Below are positions 45,510-57,222 of a DNA stretch of 64,000 nucleotides, piece by piece (within the stretch, counting starts at the first letter, position 1; each line of letters begins with the position of its first letter). Source of the stretch: Ctenosaura bakeri (Eukaryota; Chordata; Lepidosauria; Squamata; Iguanidae). The DNA lies in NCBI GenBank assembly GCA_948474755.1, contig CAOLHI010000057.1:930001-994000 (forward strand), in the 5' to 3' direction. The translations under genes and the position numbers were made by a program. The notes below the pieces were generated by a model. It saw nothing but the letters and a program-made list of their open reading frames with translations. It had not been told where the DNA came from and made no database searches.

Positions 45510-47737
45510 TGCTGACTCATGTTCAGCTTGTGATCTATGAAGACTCCTAGATCCCTTTCACACGTACTGCTATCCAGTCACGTGTCACCCATCCTATATT
45601 TCTGTATTCCATTTTTTCTACCTAAGTGTAGGACCTTACACTTCTCTCTGTTGAATTTCATTTTGTTCGCCTTGGTCCAGCTCTCCAATCTATCCAGGTC
45701 ATTTTGAATTTTGATCCTGTCCTCCGGCATATTAGCAACCCCTCCCAATTTGGTATCATCTACAAATTTGATGAGCATGCCCTCTATTCCTTCATCCAAG
45801 TCATTGATAAAAATATTGAACAGCACTGGGCCAAGGACAGAACCCTGTGGCACCCCACTAGTCACTTCTCTCCAGGATGAAAATCAGCCATTTGTGATCA
45901 CCCTTTGGGTTCGGTCGATCAACCAATTACAAATCCAACTAACAGTAGCCCTGTCCAGCCCACATTTTACTAGCTTCACTGCAAGAATGTCATGGGGAAC
46001 TTTGTCGAAGGCCTTACTGAAATCGAGATATGCTACATCCACAGCATTCCCTTCATTTATCAAGCTAGTAACTCTATCATAAAAAGAGATAAGACTAGTC
46101 TGGCATGACTTATTTTTGAGAAATCCATGTTGACTTCTCGTGATTACTGCATTGCTTTCTAAATGATAAGAAACTGACTGCTTAATGATCTGCTCCAGGA
46201 TCTTTCCGGGTACTGATGTCAGGCTGACTGGGCGATAATTATTTGGGTCCTCTTTTTTTCCCTTCTTGAAGATGGGGACAACATTTGCCCTCTTCCAGTC
46301 TGCTGGAACTTCTCCTGTCCTCCAAGATTCCTCAAAGATTATAGCAAGCGGTTCCGAAATGACCTCTGCCAGCTCTTTTAATATCCTAGGATGCAATTCA
46401 TCTGGCCCTGGAGACTTGAATTCATCCAGTGTGGCCAGGTATTCCTGTACCATCTCTCTACCTATTATGTGCCTCATTTCTCCTGCTTCCTCCCCTGCTC
46501 CCCAACCACCAGGTTGAGTGCTTGTATCCTTCTGGGAAAAAACTGAGGCGAAGAAGGTGTTAAGTATTTCTGCCTTTTCTCTTCCCCCTGTGAGTAATTC
46601 GCCATCTTCTCTGTGCAGCGACCCTATCGTCTCCTTCTTTTTTCTTTTGCTGTGGACATATTTAAAAAAGCCCTTTTTATTGTTTTTAATGTCTCTGGCC
46701 AGCCTAAGTTCGTTCTGTGCTTTAGCCTTTCTGACTTCCTCCCTACATCTCCTAGCTACTAGCTTAAATTCTTCTTTGGTGGTTTTCCCCTTCTTCCATT
46801 TCCTATACATGTTTCTCTTAACACTTAGCTCAGCTGAGAGTTCTTTAGTCAACCATTCTGGTTTCTTCAGATGCCTTCCATTTTTCCTCCTTATTGGCAC
46901 AGTTTTAGACTGTGCCTTCAGTATCTCCTTTTTAAGGAACTCCCATGCCTCCTGAACTCCTTTCCCTTCCACTGTTCCTGACCACGGAATTCCAGTCAGC
47001 AGCAACCTAAGTTTACAGAAGTCTGCTTTTTTAAAATCTAAGATGAGTGTCTGGCTACCCTTATCTTCTCCTTCCCATTGAATGCCAAATTCCAATAGGG
47101 CATGGTCACTCCCCCCTAAAGATCCAACCACTTCTACCTCATTAACAAGGTCATCCCTGTTGGTCAGGATCAGATCTAGAATATTTGATCCCCTTGTGGC
47201 CTCTTCCACCTTCTGGAACATGAAGTTGTCTGCAAGACAAGCAAGAAACTTGCTGGACCTTGCTGTCTTGGCAGAGTTTGACTGCCAGCATATATCCGGG
47301 TAATTGAAATCTCCCATTATTACTGTATCTCTCCTCTCTGAATGTGCAGTCATTTGGTTGAGGAAGGTGTCACCCAACTCCTCAGTCTGGGCTGGAGGTC
47401 TGTAGTAAACGCTCACCAGAATATCCCTATTGTTTCTCGCTGCCTTAATTCTTACCCAAATGCTCTCTACCTGGCTTTCTGGGTTTAAGTCCTGGATCTC
47501 TTCACAGGTGAAAACATCCTTGACATACAAGGCTACTCCTCCTCCTTTCTTGTTTGGTCTATTTTTACAAAACAGTCTATACCCCTCTATTCCTATATTC
47601 CAATCATGAGACTCATCCCACCAGGTCTCAGTGATGCCTATCAAATCGTAATTATTTTGTTGTACTAGGAGTTCAAGTTCGTCCTACTTGTTTCCCGTAC
47701 TCCTTGCATTAGTGTAGAGACACTTAAGTCCCCGGGC
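45510..47737 (-). pseudogene. CR1 ORF2 endonuclease-reverse transcriptase, main part
   Basis: The frame is read on the - strand from about 47737 (CLYTNARS). An in-frame TAG near 47682 separates this from GITETWWDE, GDFNYPDI and SDHALLEF of the endonuclease. The RT follows with [52 protein letters not shown] and KFVDDTKLG (45752-45769; both catalytic Asp present, Ala replaced by Val). The longest open part is 47644-45884; its apparent first codon is TTG and not a true start. Further stops lie at about 45884 (in NG*FSSW) and 45578 (in MGDT*LDSS), where single substitutions explain the loss. Confidence 0.88.
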
Positions 47738-47879
47738 CCTTCCTGCAAGTCCTGTACTATTGTTTCTACTCCTCCCGCCATTGGCCGCTTGTACTACTTG
47801 TCCAGTATCATTTTGGCCTTTCCCCCTGCGCTCTCCGAGTCCTTGCCCTGAATAATATTGTCTCCCTCCCCAGCGAAAC

Positions 47880-48605
47880 TTAGTTTAAAGACCTCTTAAT
47901 CCTCCTTGCGAGACTGTTTGCAAAAACATTCCTGCCCAGTTTTGTGAGGTGCAGCCCATCCCTTGCCAGAAGCCCATGTTTGTGGGAATTCAGGCCATGT
48001 TCCAAAAACCCAAACCGTTGCCAGCGGCACCACATGAGGAGCCAGTTGTTGATCTCTGCTATTGCCCTTTCCCTACGTGCGCCGTATCCTTGAACAGGGA
48101 GGAGAGACGAAATGACCACTTGCGCACCAAGGTCCTTAAGCTTCGTCCCCATACGCTCGTAGTCCTTTGCAATGTGGTAAAGGCTGCTCCTCGCAGTGTC
48201 ATTGGTTCCGACATGAACCAAAATGAGGGGCTTCTGGTCAGTGGGTTTGACCAGCCTGGTTAGCCTCTCCATTATGTGGTTGATCCTGGCCCCAGGAAGA
48301 CAGCAGACCTCTTGATTGAGCTTGTCCGGTTTGCAAATTGCCATTTTGGTTCCTCTGAGCAAAGAGTCCCCAACAACCAGAACTTGCCTCCTCTGAGACT
48401 TGTCCTGGGCTCCTTGACGAACATGTTCTACTAGGACTGCCTGGGCATTCTGTTGAGGCTGGGAGCGTTGATCTAGTTCCTGTTGGTGAAGTTTGATTCC
48501 TTCTTGTTGACATTCTGTTCCCTCCGCGTGGTGCTCCTCGTTGTTCGTAAGTCCAAGTACTTCGAAGCGATTGTGTAGGTAATAGCCTGAAGAATCAGTA
48601 CTTGT
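47880..48605 (-). pseudogene. CR1 ORF1 with SGNH esterase domain, partial
   Basis: The - strand frame is open from about 48605 without an internal stop to 47880. It carries the three SGNH-hydrolase blocks in order: VVGDSLLRG (block I, about 48352-48378), HVGTNDTA (GxND block III, about 48196-48220) and DGLHLTK (DxxH block V, about 47940-47965). An esterase domain is known in ORF1 of CR1 elements and is thought to act on lipids or membranes. The N-terminal part, with any zinc or RRM motif, is truncated away. The 91-codon frame 48513-48238 is a shadow in another frame. Confidence 0.8.
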
Positions 48606-48610
48606 AAATA

Positions 48611-48850
48611 TAGTTAGAAAAGTCAGTATAAAAAAGTTCTGTTGTCTCTAAGATACTCTAGGACAAGTCACCACTATCTTTCAGCTTCAATATATTGATT
48701 CCTATTCATGGGAAAGTTGTTTGGCTAATTTGTTTGAAGTGCATTTTTCATACTTAGTTTGGTTAAAGGGAAAACCTGAAGTTTTGATGTAAATACAGAG
48801 CTGAAATATCTAGCCAGTATATAGTGATGGGTGGAACACAGTGATGTATT
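48611..48850. other. No recognised feature
   Basis: Short unclassified stretch. Confidence 0.4.
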
Positions 48851-48957
48851 TAAGTCTTTTACTCAAAGTCTCAAGTCAAGTCTCAGGTCTCTACCTTTAA
48901 GTCTCAAGTCCTTGAAGATACTTTCAAGTCAAGCCTCAAGTCAAGTTTCAAGTCTAG
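48851..48957. repeat. Degenerate (TCTCAAG/TCAAG) tandem repeat
   Basis: TCAAGTC and TCTCAAGTC units recur about 10 times, with variants (CTCAGGTC, TTCAAGTC). Confidence 0.75.
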
Positions 48958-49111
48958 AAGCCAACTTTACACCCCAACAAATTCCTGAATTATTGGATAG
49001 AGTGAAATAAAGTCAGTAGGTTATTTGTGCACAGCTTCTTAGAATGCAAACAAGGAAAGCTAACGTTCAGGTCTCTTTCTTTGCTGGTGAGTAAGGGAGC
49101 TGAAACCCTCC

Positions 49112-49912
49112 AGGTGTTGACAGATTAGAGAGCTGGGCCAAAGCTAACAAAATTACTTTTAACAGGGATAAAGGTAGGGTATTATACTTAGGAAGAAAGA
49201 ATGAAATGCACAGATACAGGACGAGTGATACCTGGCTTGAAAACTGTACATGTGAAAGGGAACTAGGAGTCTTAGTCAACTACAATCTGAATGTGAGTCA
49301 GCAGTATGATGCGGCAGCTAAAAAAAGTCAATGTGATTCTGGGCTGCATCAATAGGAGTATTGTATCAAGATCAAGGGAAGTAATAATACCACTCTATTC
49401 TGCTTTGGTTAGATCTCACCTGTGTCCAGTTCTGGACACCACAATTCAAGAAGGATATCGACAAGCTGGAATGGGTCCAGAGGAGGGCCCCCAAAATGGT
49501 GAAGGGTCTGCACTATGAGGAGCAGCTTAGGGAGCTAGGTATGTTTAGCCTGATGAGAAAAGAAAAGAAGGCTAAGAGGTGATGTGATAGCCATGTTTAA
49601 ATATTTGAAGAGATATCATGTTGAAGTTGGATCAAACTTATTTTCTGCTGCTCCAGAGACTAGGATATGGAGCAATGGATTCAAACTACTGGAAAAGAGA
49701 TTTCACCTAAGCATCAGGAAGAACTTACTGATAGTAACAACTGTTTGACAGTGGAATATGCTGCCTTGGAGTGTGGTGGAGTCACCTTCTTTGAAGGTTT
49801 TTAAACAGAGGTTGATGGACATTTGCTGGGGGTGCTTTGATTATGGGTTCCTGCGTGGCAAGGGGTTGGACTTTGCTGTTGTGGCCCCTTCCAACTATAT
49901 GATTCTATGATT
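49112..49912 (+). mobile_element. CR1 LINE 3' fragment
   Basis: A 5'-truncated CR1 on the + strand, starting in the LESWAKANK part of RT, through [15 protein letters not shown] (49306-49400), a deletion before [12 protein letters not shown], and the RRLR-type end. It finishes in ACTATATGATTCTATGATTAT. Several frameshifts and a missing segment near 49430; a different copy from 35387-36009. Confidence 0.85.
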
Positions 49913-51359
49913 ATTGTCTGTGTTAGCTGTGGGTGGAGCTTAGCAACAACTGAATCTCATCCTCCATTTTAGAAGTTTACCTAAAAAGTTGCTTTGCTTA
50001 ATCTTCTCTGAGATCTCTCCAACTGAAACAGACCTTAGCAGCTTAGAGATCCTGGCCAACCAGGTCAGTTGTTGTCATAGCTATCCTTCTCCTAATGCTT
50101 TCACATAGTACCTTTGATTTTGCTACCTCTTCTGAATACATCCCGGTGTTGACAATACTGGTGGCTATGGAAGATGTCATCACTGAGTAAGCTGAACTCA
50201 ACACTATACTCAGTAGAACAGTATAGGAGCAACTGTTCCCGTTCTGATTTCTGGGTCCACGTTTACCTTCATTTCTCTGAAGAGGCCCTGCTTCCATTTT
50301 TTATTTAAACCCAATCTGTATTATTAGGAAAATGGGATAATAGGAGTTTTCTGTGAGCTGGAAAGTTATGTGAGCACAGTAGCACTTGCCAGCCTTGCCT
50401 CCCCTTCCCTCCCAATTTTCTGAAGTCTTGATTGCGAGAGATTTTTTCCCCATTTATATACAAAGAGTCCTAGATGAAAAGCTTTCCACTGAGATTTTGG
50501 GAGACACAAACCCCTTATAGGACCAAAAAGTAATTATTCTTCAAAGTTCCTTGAAAGAAAGAGTTTAAGGTATTTAGTGATTAAAAACTTGATGTCCTTG
50601 AGTACAAGTCAGATAAAGGAATTACTACGGACCTTAAGGCTGCCAAAATGACAAACATAAAGGCAGCAATAATGAGTCTGCCTGAGGTGATTACTTTTTC
50701 TAATTAGAAGAACATGTCTCATTTAGGCATGGTAATCTCAGCCTATCTTTGACGTCATTTGGTTTGCCCTCACACTTAGCTCTTTAAGTTCTAAAAGAGG
50801 GCACCCATGCAGTCCGCTCCTGAAAAATCTGCACAATGCTGTTTAACTTTTGATTTCCAGATGAAAGTATGTAGCTGTTAGTTAGAAGCCTGTTAGTTAG
50901 TTAGTTCTACCTAGGGCAGATCTATTAACTCAATGGGATTTTCTTTTCTGTTGGTTCACCATTCAACAGTTGTTCAATGGGACTAGTTTAGTTTAGATTC
51001 CAGTTTATGTCTGGGGAAGTCTGAACTCTGAATGTCATGCTGCAGTTAAAAACACAGATGTCCTGCCAACAACAACAAAATCAGAATCTCTGAGTAATGC
51101 AGACGGAAAAGATGCTTGACAGGGTTGTGACCAGTGGAGTACAACAGCCGTAAAAAACTGAAACTTCATGAATATTCCCTTATAATACTAGTTCTTCCAC
51201 TTTCTCAGGAAAAAGCTTACCCTAGCTAATTCCAGTTTACTTTCCTTTTGCAATAAATACATTCTTTAGCTATTCAAAGAGCTGACTCTTGTATACTTGG
51301 GAATGTATTGTCATTGCAATGTTCAAACAAACTACCCTGAATAGGGTAACAAAGGAACA
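49913..51359. other. No recognised feature
   Basis: Unclassified AT-rich sequence with short TTAG repeats near 50890-50905. Confidence 0.4.
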
Positions 51360-51850
51360 AAACTAACTTATTTATTTATGGTATTTCTATATTACATCCT
51401 AGCCCAAAAGGAGGCCCAAGGAGATGAACACATAAAAGTAATTTAAACAGTACAGTGCAAAGATTAAAACCAACAACAAATAAACAAGCAACATATTAAA
51501 ATACTCTTTGAAAATATTTAAAAACAGTCTAAAACAATCCTTTAAATGCTACAGTTTTGAAAAAATTAAAATAGATGTTAAAGGTCATGCAACACTGTTT
51601 TTAGCTGCCCAATGGAAGCTGAAAATCAATGGACCTCTCCTAACTTCCTTTGGCAGGGAGTTCCATAACTGGGGTGCTGCTGCAGAGAAAGCTCTGTTAC
51701 TTCTACATAACAACATAACCTTGTGAGGTATTGGGACACACAACAGGGTCTCCTCTGAGGATCTCAAATTTTGGGCAGGCTCTTATGAAAGTAGGCAGAC
51801 TTTCAGATATACTGGCCCCAAGTCATTTAGGACTTCACAAGAACAATGAA
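51360..51850 (-). mobile_element. L2-type LINE 3' end
   Basis: On the - strand the end of ORF2 reads RAFSAAAPQLWNSLPKEVR (about 51620-51680), the conserved last block of L2/CR1-group ORF2, followed by about 250 bases of 3' UTR and a (TAAA)n-type end near 51365. A stop follows soon after the block, as expected for the natural C-terminus. 5'-truncated. Confidence 0.75.
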
Positions 51851-52569
51851 AGAAAAAGTTGTCATTCCTGGGATTTATATACTGAACCTGTATATTGTTG
51901 TTACTTGCCCTGACCTGGTTGTGTGCTAACATTCGCAATAGGCAATGCTGTCATTGACTACTATTCATGATGACTATATACTTCTTCCAGGGGCAGAGAC
52001 ATAAGGCTTCTGAATACCAATTAAATAGGACGTAATTATTTATTGATCATTTTTCATTTATAAATATCATTTATTGATATTTAGTGATCTATTTATTTCT
52101 TAGGAATCTCTTTTTCATAGAGGAAATATCGATTTCTAAGTGGAGTGACTATTCCTATTAGTAGGAAGTTCTTACATGTAGCTCTCCCAGCCATGTCCTA
52201 ACTCTGGCTTCTGAGTCATGAGTTCAGTCTAGGAGAATTATAGGGAAAGTGCAGCAATCTAGGTGCTGCTGAACTGCAACTGCATTTGCTATAGCCAGTA
52301 TAGCCAATGCTGAGAAATGACAAAAGCTTCAGTCCAACAATATTTGGAGACATGCAGGCCTTATCTCTGGCCAAGCGATGAAAGAAAAATGTCAAACAAA
52401 TACTAGGTAAGAAATGGTCTACTTGTTATGTGAAAATGGAGAGTAGAGTAGAAACTATGAAAGGACACAGTGCTATATTCATTTGTCTTCTACAATTTAA
52501 ACAAGTGTCTTTGTATCTATTTATGGCAGCCATAACTATTTGGAACATTGTGCCTGATGCAGTGGTGGC
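51851..52569. other. No recognised feature
   Basis: Unclassified. Confidence 0.4.
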
Positions 52570-52715
52570 GCTTGGAGTGTATGGGGGGGGCAGGGCTATG
52601 GCACGAGGCACATGGCCAATGTGTGCAGAGGCATGGCTGCAGTGTGTGGGGGCATAGCCAGGACACATGAGGGTTTGGCCAGGGTGTGTGGGGGCATGGC
52701 TATGGGCCGGGACGC
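52570..52715. repeat. G-rich minisatellite-like tract
   Basis: Imperfect units of about 30 bases built on GTGTGTGGGGGCATGGC(C/T), about four or five of them. The 122-codon - strand frame across it (His/Pro-rich) is a by-product. Confidence 0.6.
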
Positions 52716-53000
52716 CCCAAAACCATTGCAGCCGGGGGCAAATCCCTTCTATATCCCTACGCGACTGGCCTGATGTCTCAAATTTGTTACTCATTCAAGT
52801 TCCAGTGCTACATTTCAAGCTGAAAGTCCAAAACTAGATGTGGAGAGGGTGTTAGAAAAGAGAAAAGGAGAGGTTACTAGTCTCTTTCATATCCTTGTTG
52901 TCACCACAACATCTCCCTCAATTAAACACCATCCAGGGACAAATTAACTTTCTACAATATAATCTTGACTTACCATTCAGTCTTCATACAAATTCTTATG
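52716..53000. other. No recognised feature
   Basis: Unclassified spacer. Confidence 0.4.
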
Positions 53001-53755
53001 AGACATTTTCGCACTAGGCTTTTTGCGCGAGCGGGGGCGGGCGGCTTGCGGGAAAAGCCTAGTTCGGGAGCCTGCCGGTTCCCCGCTGGTTCCTTCCGCA
53101 GCCGAAGGAACCAGCTGGGAAACGGCACCGTCCCGGAGGCGGCGGCGGCTCGCGAGTCCATCCCCCCCGCGCGCGCAAGAAAGGAGCCCGTCGCTCCTGG
53201 CGCGTGCGGGGGGGCGGGCGCGACTGTCGCTCACTCCTGGCGCGCGCGGGGGGGCTGCTCGCGACAGCCTCCCGATCGCGCGCGCGCGCACGGGGGGGCG
53301 GGCGCGACTGTCCCTCGCTCCTGGCGCGAGCGACAGTCGCGCCCGCCCCCCGCGCGCACCAGGAGCGAGCGACAGTCGCGCCCACCCCCCGCGCGCGCGC
53401 GCGTGAGCGGGAGGCTATCGCGAGCAGCCCCCCGCCCGTGCGAAGCAGGATGCTCTCGCATCCGCCGCGCTAGCTCCCCGCCCTGCCCCTTCCTTCCGCA
53501 CGGGCGGAGGGAAGGAGGCGCGACCCGGCCGCCTCCCCGACGCACCGCACTACAGGTGAGTGCGTGTGGGCGCCGGGAGCATAGCGCGAGCGCGGGGTGA
53601 TTTTCGCTTGAAAGTGAAAATCAAAAACCCCGCGCTCGCGCAGCTGCAGCCCCGTGAGAGCGCCGGAAGTGGGAGTGCGTCGTGCGGAGCGACGCTCCCA
53701 CTCCCGCACGGCTCACGGGGCTATTTCGCCCGGGAAAGCCCGTGCGAAAAGGGCC
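53001..53755. mobile_element. GC-rich inverted-repeat element
   Basis: Left end AGACATTTTCGCAC; right end (reversed) GGCCCTTTTCGCAC, three mismatches. Flanks ATG and ATT differ by one base. The terminal type resembles the GGCCCTTTCCACAC elements, but with CG in place of CA, as if the CpGs had not yet decayed. The interior is dominated by GCGCGCG-type sequence and repeats of GCGCGACTGTCGCTC in both orientations. Seven or more overlapping open frames on both strands (63-211 codons, Arg/Pro/Ala-rich) result from the lack of A and T and are not genes. Confidence 0.6.
53584..53640. repeat. Hairpin-forming inverted repeat
   Basis: GCGCGAGCGCGGGG on the left pairs with CCCCGCGCTCGCGC on the right, and the inner TGATTTTC pairs with GAAAATCA. 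Loop of only a few bases, with a small asymmetry of A residues. Confidence 0.75.
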
Positions 53756-55433
53756 ATTGTGTCATGTGCTTCAAAAAGAAGAAAGAGGATGGAAAAACAA
53801 GGCATGGCAAGGATCCTGTTGGGGAACCTTTAAAAAAAGTTGGTGGACAGCACTAAGGCACTGGTGCATTGATGCTAAGATCCTTGTGGCAGGAAAAAAC
53901 AATGGGAAAAGAAGAGATAGATAAGGCACTTCTGCTGCAATTTCTGAGTTTTTTTTAAAGTGGGGTAATATGGCAGAAAATTCTTTTAGGTAGTGTTGGC
54001 ATGACTGCTGAGATACAAAAAAGGGAATGAAGAAAGCAGTAGACCCCGAGGATTTCTTAAGAATCCAGCAGCATGAGGTACATTTCACTGAGCATAAATG
54101 AAACACACAAAAATTGGGAAGTATGGAGTTACTGTTAACTGCATGGTTGTAAGGATCAAGTCCAAGTAGGATCTCCAAAGGATTTTGGGCAGAGCAGTTG
54201 TACTGAATCAGGGGTACCTGTAGGAATTTTTTTTGTGGGTGGAAAATCAGTATAATACATGCATACAAACACATGTGTATTTTCCTTGTATGTACATATG
54301 CTTTGATCCTTACCATCACATCCAATGACATTTACAAGCTTAGAACAAAGCCAGCTCTCCCATTAGGTAAAGTGAGATGTGAGCATCAGGTTGCTAACTA
54401 GTGAATCAGCTGTTCTCTTGACCCTCACCTTTCTGGAGAGCTGTTTGGCAGTAACTACCGTTCTTGTTATTGTTTTTGTAAATATAAGTAGGAACCATCA
54501 ATCCTGGCCTGCATGGCATTCCCAAACTCATCTTGTCTTGCCATTGTTGCTGGCCTTTCATTACTTGGACAGTTTTGAAATTTGCCCTGAACTGACTCCA
54601 GGAGCTGCTCATATTCCACTGAGCAATTCCCTGTCCAACCACCCCACAGTCTGCCAAGAAATTACATTTCATTCCATGGGTATAACTGGGGAGTTTTGAT
54701 TAACTCCAGAATTAGCTTGTGCTCTGGGAACCTACCCTTGCTCTGGCCCAGGCTGGCTTCAACTCACCCAAGTGTCTGTCAGAAAAAATATGTGCAGATT
54801 TGGTGCCATCATGCAAAGAAAAGCTTACACTCTGCAGAAACCTCTATCAACTCCGGACTGCCTACTTAGATATTAAGGCAAGCGTAGGTAATTTTTGGAG
54901 AGCATGGAAATACATTAGCCCTTGGAGGGCTACCACCTATTGTATAGCACACAAGAAATCAATTTATTTTTGTCCCAAATGGCCACTGAAACATTTTTGG
55001 GCCCTCCTGGGTCATTTTAGGCCCAACAGAGGCCTTTTTGTTGAAATGTCCCGTTTTCAAAAATGGTTTCCTTGGGCTTAAAATGGCCATAGGGAAGGAA
55101 GCATGGCAAAAATGCCCCCAGTCCTACCCCTACATAGGATGAGGCAACCATCTCAGGAAGCAGATTTTGGGGGGAGTAGCAGTTCCCAGACATTCCCCCT
55201 GAAACCTCTTCCCTTCTTTTCTATTGAGGAACGACTGCAGTGCCACATAATCTGTGCTGGATCCATGACACTAGCCTGTTATCCTCAGAAATGGCAGAGT
55301 CTATTCGTTGCCAGTTCTGAAATAAGATTCATCCACTGATATAACTGTATGTGGAAAGACGGTACCTTAGGCAGCAAAAAATCTTGAATTGGCTCTGGCA
55401 TAAAAACACTGAGAGGGAAACATTCAGAACTTT
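53756..55433. other. No recognised feature
   Basis: Unclassified. A 186-codon - strand frame (53771-54331) has no identity that I recognise, and its composition (F, L, S, C-rich) suggests chance. Confidence 0.35.
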
Positions 55434-55729
55434 GAAATTAACAGTGCTGGTGGGGGAGGAGCCAACTACGATGGCAGAGAGAGGCTAAATATTCGACTCC
55501 CGGAACAGATGATTATAAAATAATTTCAGAAGCCTTTTTCAAAACAAAGAAAGAATGTGAGTAATTAATTGAATAATGTGGGAAAGAATGTAAGATAAGA
55601 TAGTGGATTGGTTTCGATTCTTCTCCAACTGGAGGGAAAATAAAAGACTCTGTTTAAACTGCAAATAACTGTTGAAACGGACTGAAAGCAAAACAGTTTT
55701 TTTTTTCCCCTTTGTGGTCCTTGAGATAT

Positions 55730-56770
55730 ATGCCGCCTAAAAAAAAGGTCTATAAACACCCTGTTTGGAAGCGACCTACAGCAACAGATAAAATATATAA
55801 TCGTCTAGTTAGAGATTTTGAAAATATAAACTTAAACTCTAACGGAGACGAAAAAGTCATTAAAATGGCGGCGAAGAAAGCTGCGAACGGAGCTAATGAA
55901 GAGATAAAAACTTTTATACACAAGCTTATTACAGAGTCTAATCAAGCTCTTGTTACTACAATAACATCTAATATAAGGGCAGAAATGGGGCAATTGCAGG
56001 AAAAAATCTCACAGGAGTTAAAAGCATTGGACCTTAAAGTGGAAGATATAAAAAAAACCCAAGGAAATTAGCAGACCAGACTAGCACAACATGATGGCAG
56101 GATTTCTTTGTTAGAGAGACAAATTATCCAGCTCCAAGACCAGAACAGAAGAAACAATGTGAGGATTCGTGGATTCGCAGAGCAGCCACAACAAAGTCAA
56201 AAATCCTTGAAAGAGGAAGTTTTAAAATGGCTAAAAAGCATTGTTCCTGAGATTTTATGGGAAGATTATGACATAGAGAGAATTCATCGTGTGTCAGCTG
56301 CAAGAAGAGGAATAATTCCCAGAGATATTATAATGAGAATTGCGAATTTCAACAAGAAAGATGATTTGATGAGAGCTGTTAGAAAGAATCCAGGAATATT
56401 GAAGTATCGAGATAACACAGTGGAAATTTATAATGACTTATGCCGCGAAACAATAAATTGGAGAAGGGAAATGAAACCCTGCATCATAGTTCTACAGAGA
56501 GTTGGGATAAGATACAGTTGGGGATATCCCATCTTTCTGAAATTCCAATATGCTGGCAAATACCACAGAATAAATTCTCTTGAACAAGGATTGCAACTCC
56601 TGAAAGAACTGAAACTGATCCAGCAAGAGGAAAAGGAAGAAGAAGGAGCAGCGGGAGGAGCAACTGAGGAAGGAGTAGTGGGAGGAGTAACTGAAGAAGG
56701 AGCAGCGGGAGGAGCAACAGGAGGAGCAAAGAAGAAGACTTCGGGAGATAAACGAAAGGACAGAGGCTGA
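55730..56770 (+). pseudogene. L1 ORF1 RNA-binding protein (copy 2), one in-frame stop
   Basis: The ATG at 55730 (MPPKKK) begins a 346-codon frame with a single TAG at 56069-56071. The first third is the predicted coiled coil, and the stop falls within it. The RRM begins with RRNNVRIRGF at about residues 140-150, and RIHRV and PRDIIMR of the RRM/C-terminal domain follow, with ...VGIRYSWGYP near the end. The C-terminal 45 residues are low-complexity: three imperfect 10-residue units of the type EGAAGGATEE, encoded by tandem GGAGGAGCAAC-like DNA. Part of the 55712-56071 open frame upstream of the ATG is 5' UTR. Confidence 0.85.
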
Positions 56771-57222
56771 GGAGGACTGGAAGAAACAATATGATATAAC
56801 AGAAGAAGAAGAAAGAGAACTTCATAGAGTAGGAGGAGGGTAGATGACTACTGAGTAAAATATATTCTTATAGATTATAAATGCATAGAGATAGATTTAT
56901 ATATATATAAAGCAAGAGGGTAGAGAGAGGGAAGGGAGGGGGAAGAGAGGGAAAAAAATATGGGAAAGAAAATAAATCGGGAGAGGGTATTGGTCTCTAT
57001 GCTGGGAGTTGGCATACCTTCACCCCCCCCCCAGGACCATGGCTGGTCGTTTCCAAGGCAGAAGCGCTTTGGAGGAAGAGGGGGGAGAAATGTTTGTGTG
57101 GGGAGGGGAGGGGAGGGCGGGAAGGGGGAGGGGAGTGGGAGGGGGGAAGGGAAGGGGAAGGGGAGCACCATCACATTAAAGAGCCAATGGGGAGTGGGAT
57201 TAGAAAATTCAAAATATGAAAA
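56771..57222 (+). other. Inter-ORF spacer of L1 copy 2 with G-rich tract
   Basis: 452 bases, unusually long for an L1 spacer. 57090-57166 is almost pure purine with many GGG and GGGG runs on the + strand, able to form G-quadruplexes; a CCCCCCCCCC run at 57022 precedes it. Overlapping open frames here reflect low complexity. Confidence 0.75.

Larger units (their letters stand above)
44874..48610 (-). mobile_element. Long 5'-truncated CR1 LINE
   Basis: A 3.7-kb CR1 on the - strand with the end of ORF1, almost all of ORF2 and the 3' UTR. It ends in tandem ATTCTATG units (44874-44897 on the other strand), the known CR1 3' signature. CR1 full length is about 4.5 kb, so roughly the first part of ORF1 and the 5' UTR are missing. 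The left edge of the truncation (about 48610) is set by the loss of readable ORF1 sequence. Confidence 0.9.

Noticed and set aside
46518..46955. 145-codon + strand frame
   Set aside because: Antisense to the CR1 ORF2.
48851..48957. Possible CRISPR-like array
   Set aside because: Units of 7-10 bases without constant spacers, in an animal genome.
52965..53600. 211-codon Arg/Ala/Pro-rich + strand frame and its overlapping neighbours
   Set aside because: Stop codons are rare in GC-only DNA; all six frames are open over the same stretch and no ATG or family match supports one.
53771..54331. 186-codon - strand frame
   Set aside because: No recognised motif, Phe/Leu/Ser/Cys-rich, no similarity to any transposon frame; judged to be chance.
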